A DNA stretch of 64,000 nt from positions 166,417 through 230,416 of the forward strand of contig DHVP01000048.1 of assembly GCA_002412715.1 (NCBI GenBank), given 5' to 3'. A model generated the notes under the pieces. The model searched no databases. It was not told the origin of the DNA and saw nothing but the letters and a program-made list of their open reading frames with translations. Position 1 is the first letter of the stretch. Every line of letters begins with the position of its first letter. This stretch comes from Deltaproteobacteria bacterium UBA5205 (GTDB lineage: Bacteria > Desulfobacterota > Syntrophorhabdia > Syntrophorhabdales > Syntrophorhabdaceae). Positions 60,187-64,000 of the stretch are shown here, in pieces. The translations under genes and the position numbers were made by a program.

Positions 60187-60438
60187 ATGGTCCACAGGAT
60201 CCTTCTCATCGTTGTTCTTTTCCTCGTCCATGCAGGGGCGCTTTTCGGCGCGGATCAGAAGATCGAGGTCTTTCCCGCGGCCCCCTACGACCGCTATACG
60301 ATCTATCACGCGCTCGTTTTCTTCTGGATAGGCATTGTCGGCCTTATCGTTATCATTGTCATGAAGTTGAGAGAGATAAAACGCATCCAGAATATGGATA
60401 TCGACAAAGATGAAAAGGACGCGCCTTTCCTTGACTAA
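60187..60438 (+). CDS. Small membrane protein ending the Rieske/cytochrome b operon
   Basis: The 83-residue protein has a signal-like N-terminus (ILLIVVLFLVHAGALFGA), a short periplasmic stretch (KIEVFPAAPYDRYTIYHA), a second helix (LVFFWIGIVGLIVIIVMKL) and a charged cytoplasmic tail. There is no heme-binding CxxCH, so it cannot replace cytochrome c1. It starts 8 bases after the cytochrome b stop with AGGGG upstream and probably is an extra subunit of the complex. I know no family name. Confidence 0.75.
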   Translation: MVHRILLIVVLFLVHAGALFGADQKIEVFPAAPYDRYTIYHALVFFWIGIVGLIVIIVMKLREIKRIQNMDIDKDEKDAPFLD

Positions 60439-60459
60439 GCGGCTCCAAACCTTTATTAT
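60431..60459 (+). promoter_or_regulatory. Promoter of the Eco57I-like pseudoenzyme gene, nearly leaderless
   Basis: -35 TTGACT (60431-60436), 17-base spacer, -10 TATTAT (60454-60459). Transcription should start about 60466, six bases before the ATG at 60472; there is no ribosome site. The -35 box overlaps the last codons of the preceding gene. Confidence 0.6.
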
Positions 60460-60471
60460 TTTCTCTATCCT

Positions 60472-62367
60472 ATGCAAAAAACTATCGTGCGTAACTCGCT
60501 CATATCCCGTCGAGGGCTTCAACAGCTCCTCACCCTCCCCGAGGAAGATCTTGTCTATGTATCCCTCCTGGAAATACTGGCAAAATTCCAGGACATAAAA
60601 CAGTTCGCCAGCGAGATACACACCGAGATCCACCTTATAAAGCCGGTGCTGAAGATACTGGGTTACGCCTACGAGTCGAAGCCGAAATACTTCGACGACG
60701 CCATAAAGGGACCCGACGTGGCCCTCTTCGCCACAGAGATACAACGCGACCGGACATCTCCCCTGTGGGGAACTCCCGAATACTATGAGAACACGCTGGG
60801 GGTTCTGCTGCTGAAACGTTTCGGGCGTAATCTCGAGGAGGGGGTCAGTGGTTTTTATCTTGCCTTCGAGAACCGCATGCCCCTCTACCAGCTTTTTTAT
60901 TTCCTGAAGAACACGAAGACGCCCTGGGGCATTCTCACCAACGGTAAGCAATGGATGCTGATGAAGAAACCCCTCGCCTATGAAACGAGGGTTTTTTCCA
61001 TTGACCTGGAAGAAGCCATCGAGACGAACGACAGGGACGCCCTTCATCTTTTCTGCAAGATCTTTTCCCTGAACGGCCTGTCGAAAACTCTCGTCGAACT
61101 TCACGAGGGGGAGCGTCAATCTCTCATAGGACGCCTTAAGGAAAAGAAGGCGTCATTGCGCAATGCCATCGCAGGCTTCAAGCGAAAAACCGATGTTTTC
61201 CCCAGGATCGTCGGCGGGCTTTCGGACCTTTTCGCGGAAGATGTCTTTACCACAACGAAGAATTACCTCAGCGACAATAACGTATGGGTGGCCGAAAGAA
61301 CCACGCCGGCCGACACTGTCGACAATTTCAACCTGGCGGATATATCCTCCTATCTCCTCAATAAAAAGGGGGCAACCCCCTCCATCGATCTGGAAAAGAT
61401 ACTCTTCGGAACAAAATCCGGGCACATGGCAAAGGACGACCTGCTCTCCCTGAAGATCCTCGACATGACACCCGGCTTCGGCAATATCACATCGGACCTC
61501 GTCGATGGCATCGCTTATTTCTCTTTTATTCTGCCCTATCGCGACAAGAGCACTTTCATTGCAAAATGGGAGGATGAGAAGACCCTCAAACCGTACATCC
61601 TGCAGAAGCTGCTCTACGGTATCGAAAAATCTCACGTCGCCTTCGATATCCTGCAGTATGCGATGAAGGGCCGGTATGGGACCGATGCGGTAAACCACAG
61701 GTTCGGCAATCCCCTGATCGGGATGTCTCTTGCCGACATAGTACCCCACGTGGACACGAAAAACCAGATGGGTCTCTTTTCGAAAAATCCCCTCGATATC
61801 CTCGCCGATATCAGGAAGATGTACCGCCACTATTTCTCCCTCTCGGAAAAGATACGGGAGGACATGGCGATAAGAGAGGAGCTTGCCGAAAGGCTGGCGG
61901 TATACTGCGGACGGATACGCGACGTGATGGACCTCATCACGGCCACCTATTTCAGCAAGGCGGTGGACGAAAGAAGGATCCATGAGACCCTCGTCATGCT
62001 CGGCTCCGAAGGTGATTCCTGGAACTCGCTGACATCCCGCGACTGGTTTGCCGAAGCAAAGCGCATCGCCAGGCGCAATGGTTTCTTTCACCTGGAAATC
62101 GAGTTCCCCTTCCTCGTCGACGGCGCTTTTGACTATATCTTTGTCCAGCCATCCCTGACCCACATATGGGAAGACCCTTTCCCTCTCCCGGAGGTTGCAA
62201 AGGCCTATATAAAACGGGGAATGACCTATCTGAAACCGGAAGGAACCATGGTGATGATTCTGGAAGACCCCGATGAGGAGCTTTTCAGGGAACTCGCCCG
62301 ATCGAAACGCTATGATACCCAGGCAGAGGGGAGCACGATCCTCCTCAGGAAGAAAAGAACGACATAA
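60472..62367 (+). CDS. Eco57I/type IIG restriction-modification-like protein, apparently catalytically dead
   Basis: The 631-residue intact protein follows the order of a type IIG enzyme, by recall of the family. The N-terminal part (HLIKPVLKILGYAYESKPKYF ... GPDVALF ... LGVLLLKRFGRNLE) matches a nuclease domain whose usual VIEAKRWGR-like site reads VLLLKRFGR, losing the Glu. In the methyltransferase part, motif I (DPACGSG) reads DMTPGFGN, while later structural blocks remain: LQKLLYGIEKSHVAFDILQYA and FGNPLIG. The catalytic NPPY reads QPSL, in HLEIEFPFLVDGAFDYIFVQPSL. So both active sites look ablated while the frame is unbroken. A binding or structural role is inferred. Own promoter. Confidence 0.65.
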   Translation: MQKTIVRNSLISRRGLQQLLTLPEEDLVYVSLLEILAKFQDIKQFASEIHTEIHLIKPVLKILGYAYESKPKYFDDAIKGPDVALFATEIQRDRTSPLWGTPEYYENTLGVLLLKRFGRNLEEGVSGFYLAFENRMPLYQLFYFLKNTKTPWGILTNGKQWMLMKKPLAYETRVFSIDLEEAIETNDRDALHLFCKIFSLNGLSKTLVELHEGERQSLIGRLKEKKASLRNAIAGFKRKTDVFPRIVGGLSDLFAEDVFTTTKNYLSDNNVWVAERTTPADTVDNFNLADISSYLLNKKGATPSIDLEKILFGTKSGHMAKDDLLSLKILDMTPGFGNITSDLVDGIAYFSFILPYRDKSTFIAKWEDEKTLKPYILQKLLYGIEKSHVAFDILQYAMKGRYGTDAVNHRFGNPLIGMSLADIVPHVDTKNQMGLFSKNPLDILADIRKMYRHYFSLSEKIREDMAIREELAERLAVYCGRIRDVMDLITATYFSKAVDERRIHETLVMLGSEGDSWNSLTSRDWFAEAKRIARRNGFFHLEIEFPFLVDGAFDYIFVQPSLTHIWEDPFPLPEVAKAYIKRGMTYLKPEGTMVMILEDPDEELFRELARSKRYDTQAEGSTILLRKKRTT

Positions 62368-62427
62368 AGACGGACACAGACCCTTCTCCCGGCAGGTTTT
62401 TGCCGTTCCCTGAAACCCGAACCGCGT

Positions 62428-63165
62428 TTAGAACACCAGTTTTTTCAAAAGCTTGTACGACCTGAAGTCTACGTCTATGTGGTAGATTATGAAGCCTTCC
62501 ATTATCTCCTGGGCCTCGCGTTCGAGGGAGGTGTCAGCGAAGCCGCCCTGCATCGTCTTTGCCGCGAGAAAGCCCGGTATAACGCCTTCAGCGCATCTTT
62601 TGTGCGGCAGCGATCTGGCGCACGCGCCGCAGAGGATGCCGCCGCGTTCCCGCGAGAAGTGGAGCCTGTGCCTCTCTTCCATCTGCGCTCCGCAGCACAC
62701 GCAGGTGTCGAAATTGGGGTGATATCCAAGGATATCGAGCATGAGCAATTGATAATGGAGAATATCGGGATAGGCGGGGTCCCTCGTCCGGGCAAGATCG
62801 ATGAATTCTTTTAATGTATTGAAAAGGGGCTCGTGCGGCTCTCTCTCCTTTGTAAGCCTGTCGACGAATTCGGCGAAAAAAGCGGCGCTGCATGCCCTGC
62901 GGATGTTGGTTTCGATTCCGTTGTTGGCTCCCAGCAGATCGGCATTCTCAATCCGTACCATTGTGCGACCCGGTTTTTCAAAGTATTCGACACCGATATG
63001 GTTGAAGGGCTCCAGGGTGTTCATGAATCGCTTTTGACTCTTGCCGGCACCCTTCGCGATGGCGGACACCTTTCCGGCGTGAAGAGCGAAAAGATGAATG
63101 ATCCTGTCCGATTCGCCGTAAGCGCGCTTTGAAAGGACGATAGCTTCATCCTTGTGGAGAGACAT
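62428..63165 (-). CDS. recO: DNA repair protein RecO
   Basis: RecO works with RecR and RecF to load RecA onto SSB-coated DNA. The 245-residue protein has the N-terminal OB fold (KDEAIVLSKRAYGESDRIIHLFALHAGKVSAIAKGA) and the helical C-terminal domain with a four-Cys zinc site (CVCCGAQ and CGACAR). It lies 17 bases after mobB and is probably the last gene of the nudix-mobB-recO run. A 60-base gap separates it from the convergent pseudoenzyme gene. Confidence 0.93.
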   Translation of the reverse strand: MSLHKDEAIVLSKRAYGESDRIIHLFALHAGKVSAIAKGAGKSQKRFMNTLEPFNHIGVEYFEKPGRTMVRIENADLLGANNGIETNIRRACSAAFFAEFVDRLTKEREPHEPLFNTLKEFIDLARTRDPAYPDILHYQLLMLDILGYHPNFDTCVCCGAQMEERHRLHFSRERGGILCGACARSLPHKRCAEGVIPGFLAAKTMQGGFADTSLEREAQEIMEGFIIYHIDVDFRSYKLLKKLVF

Positions 63166-63182
63166 TTACGGGGCACCCGTGT

Positions 63183-63704
63183 TCATGGAATATCCTTTTT
63201 CACAATGCGATCGGCTATGAAGCCGGCAATGGAGCTCACGTCGTTGCGGGCAAAGCGGGGCAAAGGGACATCGACGTCATCGTCGGTGACGATGGCGATG
63301 TAGGTATCGTCACCGGAAAGACAAAGCGGCGGCTCAGGTCTTTCCTTCGTGTAAACCTCTATTTTCGGGGCCTTTTCATGCTTGAAGCCCTCCACAATCA
63401 CCACATCGACGTCCCCGGCATAGAGCGAAACGATCTCGTCCAGGGAAGGCTCCTTCTCAAAATCTTTTACGATCCCCATTCCTGACCGGGTTACAAGTAT
63501 GGCCGTCGACGCACCTGCCAGTTTGAACCGGTATGAGTCCTTGCCGGGGACATCGAATTCGAGATCATGGTGGGTGTGCTTGATTACGGCAACGCGAATC
63601 CCCGCTTTCCCCAATAAAGGGATCAGCCCTTCGATAAGCGTTGTCTTGCCGCTGCCCGACCTGCCTGCAATACCGATCACGGGGATTTTTACCGATTCAG
63701 TCAT
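63183..63704 (-). CDS. mobB: Molybdopterin-guanine dinucleotide biosynthesis protein MobB
   Basis: MobB is a GTP-binding helper that aids MobA in attaching GMP to molybdopterin. The 173-residue P-loop protein has GIAGRSGSGKTTLIEGLIPLL, VIKHTHHDLEFDVPGKDSYRFKLAGA and VIVEGFKHEKAPKIEVY, all family marks. The start is ATG 63704, sharing one base with the stop of the NUDIX gene (TGATG). It supports the presence of Mo or W enzymes of the guanine-dinucleotide type; the AOR itself uses bis-pterin without nucleotide. Confidence 0.94.
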   Translation of the reverse strand: MTESVKIPVIGIAGRSGSGKTTLIEGLIPLLGKAGIRVAVIKHTHHDLEFDVPGKDSYRFKLAGASTAILVTRSGMGIVKDFEKEPSLDEIVSLYAGDVDVVIVEGFKHEKAPKIEVYTKERPEPPLCLSGDDTYIAIVTDDDVDVPLPRFARNDVSSIAGFIADRIVKKDIP

Positions 63705-64000
63705 CACCGGAGACAAGGATTCTTCATGAAGAAGAAATGGAACGCCACGATCACCAGGGAGTGGTTTATACCGCCGCGGGCTATAATGGCCGGTATCTCT
63801 TCCGGCGACATGAGCACCACCTCGATATCCTCGTTGGGATCGAGCGTTTTTTCGGAGACCTCTTGCGCATTCTCTATAAGGTAGGTATGGCAGAGATTGT
63901 TGAATATGGCGGGATTGGGGTTGACGAAGCCGAGGAGTTCCGCGCGGTTTCCTTGATATCCCGTCTCCTCGAGCAATTCACGCTCCGCCGCTTCGCGGGG
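63704..64000 (-). CDS. NUDIX hydrolase (5' part outside window)
   Basis: The last ~98 residues of a NUDIX protein, possibly ADP-ribose pyrophosphatase. The NUDIX box end is read at the window edge (PREAAERELLEETGYQG), supplying the catalytic REx2EE Glu residues. The rest (LLGFVNPNPAIFNNLCHTYLIENAQEV) is typical of the ADP-ribose diphosphatase branch. The frame runs off the right edge on the minus strand; the stop overlaps the mobB start. Substrate cannot be fixed. Confidence 0.88.
   Translation of the reverse strand, partial: PREAAERELLEETGYQGNRAELLGFVNPNPAIFNNLCHTYLIENAQEVSEKTLDPNEDIEVVLMSPEEIPAIIARGGINHSLVIVAFHFFFMKNPCLR

Noticed and set aside
1..64000. CRISPR arrays, rRNA, tRNA or replication origin
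   Set aside because: No regularly spaced direct repeats, no tRNA-like cloverleaf and no rRNA-like sequence were noticed in the intergenic regions; I could not run a covariance scan.

Overview
The window looks like a chromosomal segment of a strictly anaerobic, GC-rich Gram-negative bacterium. I infer Desulfobacterota (former Deltaproteobacteria), perhaps close to the syntrophic Syntrophorhabdus group. The reasons are the cdaA/ybbR/pdxJ/acpS/nnr/tsaE/lysC/cimA gene order, a tungsten-type aldehyde:ferredoxin oxidoreductase, a GGGtGRT protein with its Fe-S scaffold partner, a DRTGG protein, soluble and membrane hybrid histidine kinases with the LAGGIAHDFNN box, and a succinate dehydrogenase operon joined to Rieske and cytochrome b genes. 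The genus is a guess; no rRNA or tRNA gene was seen.

Region by region. 1-9.8 kb: one dense plus-strand housekeeping run (ftsH end, folP, c-di-AMP cyclase cdaA, its partner ybbR, pdxJ, acpS, nnrDE, tsaE, lysC, cimA, and a free-standing LeuA-type regulatory domain). 9.8-16.4 kb: a soluble hybrid kinase, a tandem-repeat unknown protein, and a four-gene MacAB-like exporter on the minus strand. 16.5-20.7 kb: a NusG paralogue, hflX, then an operon of anti-sigma-like ATPase, MoaD/ThiS and ThiF, ending in a broken PAS-LuxR regulator. 20.7-24 kb: an odd pilin, a small MITE-like element, DRTGG, TauE and FtcD genes. 24-27.2 kb: aldehyde ferredoxin oxidoreductase with its own terminator, an unknown protein and two small lipoproteins. 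27-33.8 kb: minus-strand UvrD helicase, DinB-like, SDR reductase, FAD/Fe-S oxidase and PilZ genes. 33.9-46.5 kb: PLD nuclease, DUF488, a large membrane hybrid kinase, a PurF-like protein lacking the glutaminase cysteine, a radical SAM-methyltransferase fusion, glucokinase, GNAT and a third hybrid kinase. 46.8-55.8 kb: Rnk, HAD, GGGtGRT with NifU-like scaffold, a lone dynamin-like GTPase, a metallopeptidase, an iminopeptidase lipoprotein and a NusA-like S1/KH protein. 55.9-60.4 kb: sdhCAB-Rieske-cytochrome b operon. 60.5-64 kb: a restriction-modification-like protein that appears to have lost both catalytic centres, then recO, mobB and a NUDIX hydrolase running off the end.

The genes suggest a cell doing low-potential carbon metabolism (AOR, W/Mo cofactor supply by MobB and MoaD/ThiF-like proteins) with quinone-linked succinate/fumarate chemistry, much signal transduction, and c-di-AMP plus PilZ (c-di-GMP) signalling. 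The most striking signals are the apparently dead Eco57I-like pseudoenzyme with its own promoter, the radical SAM-methyltransferase fusion, the Rieske/cytochrome b extension of the sdh operon, and at least seven promoters whose -10 box lies so near the start codon that the mRNA should be leaderless or nearly so.
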